The position numbers and the translations under genes are program-made. A stretch of DNA of 64,000 nucleotides from Agrypnia vestita (Eukaryota; Arthropoda; Insecta; Trichoptera; Phryganeidae), in NCBI GenBank assembly GCA_016648135.1, contig JADDOH010002139.1, positions 28,918-92,917 of the forward strand. Reading direction: 5' to 3'. A model generated the notes under the pieces. That model was given only the letters and a program-made list of their open reading frames with translations. It did no database searches and had not been told where the DNA came from. Shown here piece by piece: positions 23,771 to 33,594 of the stretch (its first letter is position 1; every line of letters begins with the position of its first letter).

Positions 23771-23954
23771 ATAAAATAAGTGTTCAAGTTTTTTGTTTGC
23801 AACATTGTGGAAATTTATTTTTAATATTTCAAAAAATGAGGGTAAACACAACATTGTTTTATTCCGCTATATATTTATTTTGAATTGTTAGAAAGTTTTC
23901 GAGATTTCTCTCATTGTCAAAAACAACAATTTATTCATTTTTTTTAAATATCAA

Positions 23955-24065
23955 TAAAATATCTTTTTCAAAAAGTGGAAAATGATTTTGTGGTGAAATT
24001 AATACAATTAATAAAATTGAAACATATTTTCAATAAACAAGTGGTTAAAATAACGTTAATTTTCA
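23955..24065 (-). repeat. Partial Penelope alpha terminal repeat
   Basis: Words such as GATTTTGTGGTGAAATTAA and CAATAAACAAGTGG recur in degraded order relative to the intact alpha repeats. No hammerhead core survives here. Confidence 0.4.
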
Positions 24066-24559
24066 TTAATTATGTCTATGAAATATCCTTAGCTTTCTAT
24101 ATGAATAAAAATGCTGACGATTATTATGTAAATCAATTGATTGTTATCAATATTGAAACAGAATTTCGAGGGAGGTATGGAGCAGTATGAATCGCAATCC
24201 ATCGTATTCCACATATTTTTTGCCCAAGATCTCATTTATACTTGTCCGGGAAGTATCTGAGAGGCTACGTGTAATTCGCTATTTTGCTGTATTTGTCACT
24301 TTTCCGTTGCACGGTTTTGCTTTTCTATGGTGGACATCTAAGTTGCGCTGCCAAAACAAACATAATTTCACTCACTTTTTATAAAAAACATATTAGTTTG
24401 ACGAATGTTCAAGACTGTTTGACTAGCTTCTCCACATTTCCAGTAATTTATTCATATTTATAGTGGGTACAAGAACAGCTTATTTGATACTAGATTCGTG
24501 TGGATATTTCGATAGAATGTGTTTCTGATTTTTTCATCTCGTGACTTTATATTATGCAT

Positions 24560-24927
24560 GTCAACGGTCAAAAGACTATGTAAATGTCAACGAACATTTC
24601 ATCCAACAACAAAAAGCCCACTGAAATTTGGTCAAAACAAAAAAGGCCCGCGGTTATTTGGTCCAACGACAAAAAGACCTGGGACATTTTGTTCAACGAC
24701 AAAATGGAGATAAGATCCAACGAAAAAAGGTCTACAATCTTTTGGTCCAACGACGAATGATCCGGGAATTCGGTCCAATATAAAATTTCCACGACAATAA
24801 TAATAATTTCATTGTCTCTCTGAACTGTCTGTAACGTCCGTAACTTTTTAGAAGCTTTTTATTTATGTTTCTTTTTTTTAGTAGGAATAGACATATAAGT
24901 GCGTCATTTTTGACTGGTTACAGCTAG
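24560..24927 (+). mobile_element. Helitron-like element with quasi-tandem GGTCCAACGAC repeats
   Basis: About seven degenerate units containing GGTCCAACGACAAAAAG-like words span 24585-24785. The right flank and the terminus GACTGGTTACAG-CTAG (24924-24927, followed by T) resemble the minus-strand ends at 11813 and 47238. The inverse copy of the array is at 18920-19340. A 64-codon ORF across the repeats is not a gene. Confidence 0.5.
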
Positions 24928-25233
24928 TATTTTTAATATTATGTCACTTTTGTTCAATATATTATAATATTACTTTGTAAAAACTCGTCAATAATAACAG
25001 GAAAAAAAAAATGTTTTCTAACTGACACCGATTGTAGTTGGGACGCACTTGCTTGCCTTTAAAGTATGGAATACTATCGAATCATTACCATGAAAAGTTC
25101 GTTCTCAGGGTTTAAAGGTCATTCTTTGAAGGGTTTTCTGTAGATTTTTACCTAGGTTAGGAACACGAAACTTATTTGATTAAATTTAAAAATGAATGGT
25201 CCTTAAACCTTCATACCTATTATCGCATTATAT

Positions 25234-25869
25234 TGTCACGCATAGTGGCTAGGGAGAAATGAATGAAAACACTGGAAATTAATTAGCGATTCATTCAATG
25301 TACAAAGTCACTTAACAATATTAAACTAAACGCTATTCTTTAAATTATACTATTTCACAATATCATCATCATCATCTTCGTTCCCTTGTCCGAGTATGGT
25401 CAGGGGCCCAAAGACTCGATAAGGTGCTTCCATATTCCCCTGTCTTGCTTTTTAGACTCATTTTATTTTCATACTGTTTCTCAATATATCACTCGTAAAT
25501 AAACACTTCAATATCACTGGATAACACGTATTTAACATTCACTAGAACATTCCATCCAATTCTCAAGTGTTAATCGCTTGTTTCTTTTGTCACCATTTGG
25601 ATAAGTACTTCGCTCGATTATTCGCTCCGGTTTTTCACTTCGATTCGCTCACGACTGGCCATATTGGGCATCATTCTTCGCACCTATGCATAGAACCAGC
25701 TGCAGCGACGTATTCAAATATAAATACGGTCTGAAAATGCTATTTTAAAACCTCCTAGATTTTTCTAGTGTTTAGGAGAAAGTTCTCCTCACTTTTAGAC
25801 TATTTAGTCATTTATAGATGTTTCTCGATCTTTATAGGCCGTTCTCGATTCTTCCATAGTGTTGTGACA
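25234..25869 (-). repeat. Solo LTR (family A), with a nested (ATG)n-tailed insertion
   Basis: On the minus strand it starts TGTCACAACACTATGG (25869) and ends CTATGCGTGACA (25234), giving TG...CA ends. A TATAAATAC box lies near 25720. The 3' part shares TAAGTGACTTTGTACATTG and following sequence with the LTR at 28169-28654. A block at about 25361-25450 with an (ATC)n run is absent from the other copy and looks like a short inserted LINE 3' end. No internal retrotransposon sequence is adjacent, and no matching target duplication was found. Confidence 0.55.
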
Positions 25870-26029
25870 AGTAAAACATTACCAGGGGTTCAGACAGTGC
25901 GTAATATGTATATATATTTCAGTCCACTTCACCAATCCTACACTTTTTGCGGAAAAGAATACCCCTCCCCACCGCGCGCCCCCCCTGACCTTCCCGATTA
26001 GATTGATAAATGTTGTATTTAAGTTAGTT

Positions 26030-26135
26030 ATTATCTATACCTGATGATGAGAGGGACTGCTCCATCCGAAACCATAGTTGTAATTTTATAATTGTGTGTG
26101 TGTATTACATAGTAAAGTAAAACATATTATAAATT
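26030..26135 (+). mobile_element. Hammerhead-bearing terminal-repeat fragment (family theta)
   Basis: A single plus-oriented arm: hammerhead-like motif at 26038-26082, then an AT-rich stretch ending near ACATATTATAAATTATAAT. No ORF or inverted partner is seen. Assignment to a Penelope-type repeat is by analogy with the other sites. Confidence 0.45.
26038..26082 (+). ncRNA. Hammerhead ribozyme-like motif
   Basis: Helix I TAC (26038-26040), core CTGATGA (26041-26047), helix II AGAGGGA / TCCATCC around loop CTGC (5 of 7 pairs), GAAA (26068-26071), helix III AC-CATA-GT (2 bp with a 4-nt loop), predicted cleavage base T26079, helix I GTA (26080-26082). All invariant bases are present. Helix II has two mismatches. 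Confidence 0.55.
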
Positions 26136-26702
26136 ATAATGTTGCACCACGAAGTATCTTCCAAATCTTTCAATGATAGTTAATTTCATGTCGTCTGCCA
26201 GTAAATTTTAATATATTCAAATTGGAAATAACAAAATGAAAATCAATTTATCAATTTTTAATAAACAAGTAGCAAAAGCTTCTACACATTGCGAAGTAGA
26301 GAGAAGAAAATGATAATGTATTTCCATAGTTTTGTAAAGACAAAGATTCTTGATTAAAAACGTGCTTATCTTGGATTGTATAAAAAATATAAAAAATCTT
26401 CACCATCAATAAGGTAAAGAAAAATTCAAGTAATTTTGTCTAAAGAGCGATTTTTTTAAAGACAAAAATTTATATTGCTTTTAGATTTTTTTACATTTTA
26501 TATGCGTATTATTAAAACGTTAAAACGTACATGACTAATGTTAGCAGCTAATAGTAAAGCTGATATAGAGTTTCTGGTGGGCAAGATGTCTGACGTGTAT
26601 ATAAATATTGAACTTTTAATGAAAAGTTGAAAGCAATAGTGTTCAAGAGAGACGAAAGAGGTGACTAAATATGGTGTTATGATAAGCAATGAATGTTTAG
26701 TA

Positions 26703-26950
26703 AACCAAATTAATTAATCAATTGGAAAGGCATACAGAAAAATCAAATCCACCATAAAATATCTGGCTGCTACCGGAATTCGAGCAAATGATCTCCTCCT
26801 TTCCGGGGCAGGCATGTTATCCAATTACGCTATAGAAGCCTTGTATATTTCCGTGAATAAATCGACCTTATCTGGTAGTCTTCTCATTTATTAATAGATT
26901 CACATTTATTATTCATTTTTAGAGCAATCCACTTTTTCTGATTCGGCCGG
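26703..26950 (-). mobile_element. tRNA-derived SINE, family A (degenerate copy)
   Basis: Minus strand, same order as 1748-1985: head with AGTGGATTGCTCTA, block GGTCGATTTATTCACGG, tRNA-like part with degenerate A box (TAGCGTAATTGG) and a damaged B box (GCTCGAATTCC), then the tail through GGTTT. It is more diverged than the other copies, so it is likely older. Confidence 0.65.
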
Positions 26951-27001
26951 CACAAAGTAAAGTATACCAGTTTGTGAATTTGGGAAGTATAGGTATTTAC
27001 T

Positions 27002-27085
27002 AGGGACGGCAGTACTGAGAGAGATATCGAGAGAAGAATGGCTGTGAAAATAAGGTGAATGGTTCCTTGAATGCTATTATGGCCA
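27002..27085 (+). pseudogene. Short LINE family 1 fragment
   Basis: Encodes RDIERRMAVK and, after a frameshift, VNGSLNAIMASRK, matching the start of the reverse-transcriptase tails at 6829 and 31960. Both ends are truncated; the 3' side runs into unrelated sequence. Confidence 0.6.
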
Positions 27086-27199
27086 GTAGGAAGTCACATG
27101 AAGCATCTATTGTTTTTTTATTGTATGGTTTGCTTTTGATGACAGTGAAGCGGTTTTGTGTGGACGCCTCCCCGCGCCGCTTGCAGTCATATGAGTTTA

Positions 27200-27345
27200 C
27201 ACACACATTACAACACATCAGCCCTGATGATGGACCCTGCCATCCAATCCAAACGTCGGCCAGAGTGGTCGGAGATACACGGCAGAATATCCTAAAAAAC
27301 TACACGCAGAAATTTTTTTGTGAATTTTTTAAAAAATATTCAATA
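27200..27345 (+). mobile_element. Hammerhead-bearing terminal-repeat fragment (family zeta)
   Basis: Hammerhead-like core at 27221-27260, followed by GATACACGGCAGAATATCC and AACTACACGCAGAA. These trailing words recur at 58150-58200, and the inverse orientation of the motif is at 40680-40800. This is a single arm with no ORF. Confidence 0.5.
27221..27260 (+). ncRNA. Hammerhead ribozyme-like motif, degenerate
   Basis: Helix I GCC (27221-27223), core CTGATGA (27224-27230), a weakened helix II, CAAA where GAAA is required (27250-27253), ACGT (27253-27256), C27257 as the expected cleavage base, helix I GGC (27258-27260). The G12-to-C change should inactivate it. Confidence 0.5.
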
Positions 27346-27410
27346 AATCGATAATTGATTTACAGTATTTTCACTTGCTTCCCACAGTCACGTCCCGTGA
27401 AATGATGTTA
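27340..27410 (+). repeat. 3' end fragment of LTR family A
   Basis: Contains AATAAATCGATAATTGATTT and a downstream block that align with the last 70 bp of the LTR at 28169-28654. The 5' part is absent. Confidence 0.4.
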
Positions 27411-28168
27411 TTTTAATAATTTAATTAGTAATTAGTCATTTTTAATGCTAATTCATTGACTGCGATAATCTCTCTCAATCATTATTTCGTTCATATATTT
27501 ATGAAACATAAAATTTTATAATAAAAATAATATAATGCATTAGTTACAATATTGCAATGGGACGGCTTATCAGTAAAAACTCAACTCCACTTCATTATTT
27601 AGTATCTGCATTAGCATGGAGTACAAAGCCATAAAGTAAACTCTATGTAGATATAATAGTCCAATTATGACGGTCAAATTATTTCAACGGTCGAATATTG
27701 AAAACAGCGGATTTATTTTATTCGCGCCGTGAATTTATCCATTAAATAAACTTGGCTTTAAAAACCGTTTAAGCGATACTGGTTATTGTATATTTATTCA
27801 TTTAAATCTATGATTGTAAATATTACCCAGCCACCGAATAATCTCTTGAATATTTAACATGCTGCATACAGTAATTGTATACTTTTACATACCGTCTCTA
27901 TTTACCGCCAAACAAGTTGAAGAAAAATTAAAACCCTACACAAATCCTCCTTACATGTAATCATACAACTTGATAACATGCTGTTTTTGAAGAAATACAG
28001 AAAGAGAACTCTTCATTGGTAAATCCGTTTGATGGACATAGGCTATCGGTTTGGTTATGAAAACTTTATTTACTGTGGTCCGGAATAATTAAAGTATCCA
28101 CTAAATAAATATAAATATAATGAATACCTATTTATTAGTTTGAATTTCTAACACCAATATTATAACTA
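27411..28168. other. No gene seen; anonymous spacer
   Basis: AT-rich sequence with no recognisable ORF or repeat termini. Confidence 0.35.
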
Positions 28169-28654
28169 TGTAACGAGATGGCAAAAAGCATAATAAAATA
28201 AAAAAGGAGGTTCGGTACCAGCATTTTCGGATATAAATACGACGCCGGCCGCGGCGCGTGAGTTGTTGTAGTCACGTTCACAGTTAAAATTGGTCGCGAA
28301 GTATACGCAGGTGCGCAGGACGAAAATGAGACAAGTCGTGAGGGAATCGAAATGATTAGCTGGAGTGAATAATTGAGCGAAGTTCTTACCTAAGTGGCGA
28401 AATAAACCGGAGCGATTAAAGCAGCGAGAATCGGATGAAATATTCTAGTGAATGTTAAATACGTGTAACCCAACGGTAATAAAAATAATTTTGCAATATA
28501 CAAATGGTATATTGCAAAATTGTGTGATTCAAAGAACGTTAAGTGTAGTAGTATTAAGTGACTTTGTACATTGAATAGTTAATTAGTTATTAATAAATCG
28601 ATAATTAATTTACATTGTTTTCATTTAATCTTCCCGCAGCTACCCCGCGTAACA
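28169..28654 (+). repeat. Solo LTR (family A), 486 bp
   Basis: Starts TGTAACGAGATGG and ends CCCCGCGTAACA, with matching TGTAAC/GTAACA-like ends. A promoter-like TATAAATACGACG lies at about 28232. The last 100 bp align with the minus-strand LTR at 25234-25869. Insect Ty3/gypsy-type LTRs have this size and layout, but no gag-pol lies next to it. No perfect target duplication is visible. Confidence 0.55.
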
Positions 28655-29300
28655 ATATTATGAGTATTATTCTAATTCAATCATATAAATATTGTTTATA
28701 TGATTAAAATAGAATTTACAATTTAATCTCATAAATTCTAATTATGTTATTTGTACAGTCTATATTTGTTTGATCCAATGACATCCACTCCTATTAAGCT
28801 TAATTGGCAATTATAATGTTTGTTTTAAGAGACGCGTTCGATTTATTCTTAAGTGTAATTCTTTTTATAAAAAATGTAAAATGCAATATTTTTCTTGACT
28901 TTTTTCACATATTTTGGGTCAGTCCTTATAGACTAGAAACTACATTACAACTACGCAGTTTTTCACGTTATCTTCGAAGTATTCGGTTACCAGGACTATA
29001 TCCTCTACATACAGAATATTTCAGTAGGACGGCTTCTGAATGTAAGAAGATCCGTTGCTAGACTAAACAGAAGTGGACTTTGTGCCGACGTTTAACATAC
29101 TCTTATTTCAAAATCAGGACTGCTTTTAGATGGGCTTTTTATGCATAACAATAATGTGCATTTTAAATTTCATGAACATGAGATGCAGCTTTTTTATGGT
29201 ACAATTATTATTTTTGAGAATTCTCGTAAACGATTTTCTGTAGATAAAAATGTGTTCGTGTCTTATTTCAACCAGTATTATCTAATAGCTTTCAAAATTT
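28655..29300. other. No gene seen; anonymous spacer
   Basis: Short ORFs at 28804-29061 and 29141-29362 have no recognisable domain. Confidence 0.35.
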
Positions 29301-29369
29301 GTATTGATTTAATTATTAAAATGAAACACAAATCACTTTTTTTCACCTCTTCATTAGATTAAACAATCT

Positions 29370-29406
29370 ACATGTTTCGAGAACAATATCCTTTTATTCA
29401 GGATGA
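29370..29406 (-). ncRNA. Hammerhead ribozyme-like motif, inactive
   Basis: Minus strand: ATC, then CTGAATA where CTGANGA is required (G8 lost), damaged helix II ending TTCTC, GAAA, palindromic ACATGT, A as cleavage base, GAT. The helix I pairing ATC/GAT is kept. Confidence 0.45.
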
Positions 29407-29645
29407 TTGGTGTACTAAAAATTGAAAAAGTTAAACCAAGCAAATGTATTACGGTGAATGGTTGGTGAGGGGTGGGGGGAGGGTGAGAGGTGTTAATTAT
29501 TATGGGTGTTAAGTGGAATATTTTTCCACTTAACAATCCATCTGGAGAGGATGGATTGATAAGTGGAAAAATATTCAATATTCGGTTATGCAAAAATTTT
29601 GTCTTTGTATTTATTATATTTGAATTAATATGTATTATACCCACA

Positions 29646-29771
29646 AATAAATAATCTAGAAATACTTGAAATTAGGAAAAATGTTAATATTAATTCAAAT
29701 ATAATAAATACGCAGACAAAATTTTTGCATAACCCAATATTGAATATTCCATCCTCTCCAGATGAGCCATA
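29646..29771 (+). pseudogene. Penelope-like ORF tail (plus arm of the 29.3-29.9 kb palindrome)
   Basis: About 40 codons in one frame, from NNLEILEIRK to a TAA near 29769, matching the end of the GIY-YIG endonuclease at 56959-57322. It is truncated upstream at the palindrome centre. Confidence 0.65.
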
Positions 29772-29871
29772 ATAATTAACACCTCTGACCCCCCCTCCCC
29801 TCACCAACCCCTAACAACACATTCGTAACACATTTGCTTGGTTTAACTTTTCCTATTTTTCGTATACCAAT

Positions 29872-29912
29872 AATCCTGAAGAAGAGAACATTGTTCTCGA
29901 AGTCGTGAAAAC
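29872..29912 (+). ncRNA. Hammerhead ribozyme-like motif, near consensus
   Basis: ATC, core CTGAAGA (N7=A, allowed), perfect helix II GAGAAC/GTTCTC with loop ATT, then GAAG where GAAA is expected and a diverged helix III. The minus arm shows the family once had ACATGT here. Confidence 0.5.
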
Positions 29913-30084
29913 AAAGGTGATTTGGGTTTTATTTTAATAATAATGTCACCACAAAGTTCAAGTCTTCATACAGAAGAAAAAATATTCTTCGAACAGTTAA
30001 TTTAATTAAATAATGTGTGATATAAATTATAAAATTTAATTCAAGAACACATTCATATTTGTGAAGTTGTAATTTGTAATCTGT

Positions 30085-30350
30085 GAAATTTTTAAAAACC
30101 AAATTAATTAATCAATTAGAAAGACATACAGAAAAATAAAAATAAAAATTAATCAATTAATAAAAATAAGAACTACATATAAGGTCGATATATTCACGGA
30201 AACATAGAGGGTTGCTATAGCTTAGTGGTCAGAGCACAGGCCCTGGAAAGGAGGTGACCTGGGTTTGAACCCCAGTACTAACCTAATATTTTTTCGTGAA
30301 TCAGATTTTTCTGTTCGTCTTTAATGATTAATTAATTTGGTTTTTATAAA
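30085..30350 (+). mobile_element. tRNA-derived SINE, family A (best promoter), with an inverted tail upstream
   Basis: The SINE proper runs from about 30139. It holds GGTCGATATATTCACGGAAA, an A box (TAGCTTAGTGG, about 30220), a B box (GGTTTGAACCC, about 30263) and the tail through TTAATTTGGTTTT. Immediately upstream (30095-30139) is an inverted copy of the tail, so the unit looks like a terminal-inverted-repeat element around a pol III promoter. No long A tract follows. Confidence 0.7.
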
Positions 30351-30654
30351 ATTTAAATCCAAATTGTTTAAAAGAATTACGTTTTTGTTTGATCTAGCCG
30401 TGCACGTTTCTATCAATTAGTTTATATAATCTATTGATGTGACATGTATAATATTAATACTTAATGTTTACCTCAAAAATGGTTTCATGAGAATTAACGT
30501 CGTCATTAAGTCGAACAAATATAACTGAAGTGATTTAATTCTTTCTTAGTAGGTATAGAGGTATTTTATAGAGCTGGATTCATATTGTCACTACAATGGG
30601 AGTGTAATTTTTTTGGGTCTTAGTATGTCTATAAGTTTTCATCAAAATATTTTA

Positions 30655-31164
30655 TTTTATGGATTTATAAAATCGATAGTTATTATGGATTTCTTCAATT
30701 GTTGGCTAACTAAATTCATTATATACCTATATATTCACTCTCTACTCATATACGATTTTATCGGATGGGGAGATTTTTATAAGAAAAATATAAACTCGGT
30801 AAAAATATCACAAAGGATTATCATTAAAGTAATACTGAAAAAAAAATCTACGTTTCCAACAAAAGATCTCTTTAGATTGTTTCCAGTACCAAACGTAGAT
30901 GATATTTTCAAGCAAGTTTCCATATTAAAAATATATAAAGAAAAAACCTTACCGAAAACCAAGAATATTTCAAACTTGAGAAATGGTAATCAATTTATAA
31001 TGCCTAAATGTAAAACAACCCAAATGCAGCATTACTATATTTATAGAGCCATTGATTACTATAATAACTTAGCTATCGAGATACGATGCATCAGTAACCT
31101 CTCAGAGCAAATCAAAAAAATTAAAATTTTCCTAAAATCAAACTTAAATTCACAAATCATTTAA
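30655..31164 (+). pseudogene. Jockey-like LINE reverse transcriptase, C-terminal part
   Basis: Open for about 180 codons. YIHSLLIYDFIGWGDFYKKN followed by QRIIIKVILKKKS matches the segment after the palm domain in Jockey/CR1-type reverse transcriptases. PTKDLFRLFPVPNVDDIFKQ, then a PKCKTTQMQHYYIYRAIDYY stretch, matches their C-terminal domain. Upstream catalytic motifs (YADD) are absent. The codons before about 30655 look like chance extension. The frame is unbroken to the stop, so this copy is fairly young, but it is 5'-truncated. Confidence 0.7.
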
Positions 31165-31494
31165 ACCTATAACTTTTTTCTAAATAACTCCAATACTTTC
31201 ATTATCAATTTACCTTTTTTACTGTATTAATAAATAACTTGTATATACTATCTACCTATATATTATAATAAGGAATAAGAACTGTGGCTCCCTCATCAGA
31301 CTCAAGAGGCATACATTGGATACACTTAGTAAAACTGAGGAATTTTCATATTTAAATATTTCTTCTTATTCTAACAATTTTTTTTTTCCTGTTTAAGTTA
31401 TAAACTTTAAAGTTTTCTCGTTATATATCAACTTAATATTTTTTTCATTAATTATGATAGATTATTCCAAAAGTGATCAATTAATATTTTTTTA

Positions 31495-31660
31495 ATAAAA
31501 AAAGAGATGCGAGCACGGAATACGTGTCGCATCGAAATTCTTACTATTCTCAATTTAAGCCAAAAGCCTGCGCCATGAAAATAGGACTAACTTGCTGGGG
31601 TCCTGGAATGTGCCATGACCACTACACCAGCAAGCTACTCAATTAACAGAGTGTTAGTTA
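31495..31660 (-). mobile_element. tRNA-derived SINE, family B (internally deleted)
   Basis: The minus strand has GGTGTAGTGGTCATGGC (A-box region), then jumps to a GACCCCAGCAAGTTAG block; the B box seen in the 37-kb copy is missing. The 3' part (TTTTCATGGCGCAGGC, then GATGCGACACGTATTC, then a poly-T/A run) aligns with 37150-37330. Confidence 0.55.
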
Positions 31661-31800
31661 AATTTGTATAAACCACTACCAGATTTTAGGTCTACCTTTT
31701 CGAGACGTACCCGTTTCTTCGACAGACCGACACTACACTATTTCGAGACGTACCCGTTTCTTCGTCAGACCAACACTACACTACTATGTTCTCAACACTA
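31646..31800 (-). repeat. 43-bp tandem pair with hammerhead-like folding, beside a shared 37-bp word
   Basis: Units at 31698-31740 and 31741-31783 share TCGAGACGTACCCGTTTCTT. Reverse-complemented, each gives TG(A/T)CGA, a hairpin GAAACG-GGTA-CGTCTC and then GAAA, the order of a hammerhead core. However, C3 overlaps helix I and helix III is not convincing. The left neighbour 31646-31682 is shared with 33584-33620. Confidence 0.4.
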
Positions 31801-31959
31801 TACACCACAACCATAGTATTGGCAATTTTTCAACTATATTTATCACATGCGTGTTAATCTTATCAAGGACAAGCATGCACTAACTAGCCTACATAACTAT
31901 CAAAAAAGCTTCTCAATTAACTAATTAATTAAAATACAATGTACAACTCTTAATATATC

Positions 31960-32540
31960 GAAAGGAGAGTGACTGCGGGAAACAATGTTAATGGTGTTCC
32001 AAATGCAATTATGGCCAATAAGAATCTGTCAAAGGAAGCAAGACTAGCGGTACATAATGGCGTTCAGTGCCAACCCTAGTGTATGGAATTGATGCCTGGA
32101 ATTGGCAAAAGAGGAATGAAAGTAGACTGAATGCGGTAGAAATGCGGTCACTAAGACGCTTGTGCGGAAAATCTTTGGTCGATAGAGTAAGGAATGAACA
32201 AATTAGACGTGTAGCAATGCTGGCTGTAGTGTGTTAGATAGAATAAAGAATGGAGTGCTGAGATGGTTTGGTCATGTGGAACGTATGAACGAGGAAAGGA
32301 TGGTTAAGAAAACATATGAAGCGAGTGTTGAAGGCAACAGACAAAGAGGCGTTCGCGAAAGACCTGGCACGATCACATACAACAAGTGTTTGAGGACGGC
32401 CCCGTTAAAATCCGCAACAACCGTAGAACCCGTATGAGAAGATGTATGAATGTGGCCGAAGCAAAAGTGGTGTGCCAGGATAGAAGAGCGTGGCGTTCAA
32501 TCCTCTCTGCCTACCCCTGCGGGGAAACGGCTTGATGGTT
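31960..32540 (+). pseudogene. Decayed LINE family 1 reverse-transcriptase tail, with (TTAG)n end
   Basis: Across frames it encodes IERRVTAGNNVNG, SLRRLCGKSLVDRV, RIKNGVLRWFGHVERMNEER and VKKTYEASVEGNRQRG, then RTRMRRCMNVAEAKVV and YPCGETA before a stop near 32535. RWFGHVERM is the hallmark of this non-LTR retrotransposon tail. It ends at a short TTAG repeat (32536-32560), as expected for a LINE 3' end. Several frameshifts show it is inactive. It is the most complete of the four family 1 copies. Confidence 0.8.
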
Positions 32541-32560
32541 AGTTAGTTAGTTAGTTAGTA

Positions 32561-33159
32561 AATTCAATTAATCTTTGACAAAGCTTGAGTGATTTTTTTA
32601 ATTGTATAACTGAGTGTGCTAACTACTGTTGAAATGAATCTGTAGTACCTCTGAGAGCTCCTCTCCGAGTGACTGTATTCTCGAGAGAGCGCAATAAGAA
32701 AACACCGAAAACTAACATAATGCTCCGGGCTGGTTGTCGGTACACCATGTCGCAATTTCTAAAACAATAGTTTACCGTAAACGAGTTTAACTTGTGAGGC
32801 TGGAACAGCTCATTTGTTCAGGAAATGAAGCAGAACTTGGTTTCGCAACTTGCAAATGTGCTCCTGCATGCATTAAAGGATTTGATTTCGCCAGAGAAAG
32901 ACAAAATGGTCACGAAGAAGGGGACTTCTATTCATATAACTGCTGGCAGGTTTCCAAGCAAATCCGCCCTTAGATTGACGAACTTTTTTTGAATTATAAT
33001 AAATGTATTGAATAAATCCATTCTTTGAGATAAAATATTATTCAGTAGGTACTATTGATTATGAAATATTGAAACGTAAGATAGTATCTTCAATCACTAT
33101 GAAATGACTTTGTGGTAATATTATTTATATAATTAACAAGAAAATACTTTGTATATGCA
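32561..33159. other. No gene assigned; unexplained GC-richer stretch at 32620-32990
   Basis: Open in several frames over short distances, but no domain was recognised. It lies directly downstream of the LINE tail and may be unrelated unique sequence. Confidence 0.3.
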
Positions 33160-33292
33160 CTTATTTGTTGAATTATCAATAAATTTCGGGGCCAATAGTC
33201 CTCATATATACTATACGTTGATATATATCCGTAGAGAATACGTTGTATCCTGATTTAACATGTTTCGAGTTTTAATTCAACAAATAAGTAGT
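33160..33292. repeat. Scrambled Penelope-type inverted repeat
   Basis: Arms ACTTATTTGTTGAATTA (about 33160-33176) and complement (about 33274-33290). Inside, GTATCCTGAT (start of a plus-strand hammerhead) is joined directly to TTAACATGTTTCGAG (end of a minus-strand one), as if two head-to-head motifs lost their middles. Confidence 0.5.
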
Positions 33293-33404
33293 ATATAAAG
33301 TGATGTTTAATTTCTTTTTCAAAAACAGCAAAATAATTTTTTGGTGACATAATTATATATTTAATAAAAATGAACTTGGTTTTCACCACTTTTGTATTGA
33401 AAAA

Positions 33405-33446
33405 TATTAACATGTTTCAGAGTCCACGGCCCCTTCATCAGGATAC
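33405..33446 (-). ncRNA. Hammerhead ribozyme-like motif, core intact
   Basis: Minus strand: TATC, CTGATGA (33435-33441), helix II GGGGCC/GGACTC (mostly paired), GAAA (33415-33418), palindromic ACATGT (33410-33415), T as cleavage base, then AATA. Helix I has an A-C mismatch at the first pair, followed by ATA/TAT pairing. All invariant core bases are present. Confidence 0.6.
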
Positions 33447-33594
33447 AATTGTACTTTACTAACAAATTAAATAAATCAAAAATCGAAGTAGGTATAGAAA
33501 ATTATATATGAAAAATGAATAAAAATTAATTACCTTATATATTAATATTATCAATATTTAAAGCATTAACTTATAGTAAGACAACAGAGCGTTA

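Larger units (their letters stand above)
29310..29957. mobile_element. Penelope-like palindrome with endonuclease tails in both arms (family beta)
   Basis: Two 5'-truncated copies of a Penelope-like 3' end lie head to head. Each arm holds, from the centre outward, the last codons of the GIY-YIG ORF, a non-coding stretch, a hammerhead-like motif and a terminal AT-rich segment. The plus arm encodes LEILEIRKNVN then SNIINTQTKFLHNPILNI (about 29651-29770). The minus arm encodes INSNIINTKTKFLHNRILNIF (about 29640-29560). Outer ends contain GTCACCACAAAG and its diverged complement. Confidence 0.75.

Noticed and set aside
24519..24713. Basic repetitive ORF (GPRLFGPTTK-type repeats)
   Set aside because: It is a translation of the GGTCC quasi-tandem repeat; the inverse copy at 19 kb shows the same words on the other strand.
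31280..31315. TCATCAGACTC as another hammerhead core
   Set aside because: The complement gives CTGATGA, but no GAAA or paired helix I/II follows at the right distance.
32811..32990. Cysteine-containing frame downstream of the LINE tail
   Set aside because: Open only for a short distance, no start in context, and all three frames are partly open, so it is not supportable as a gene.
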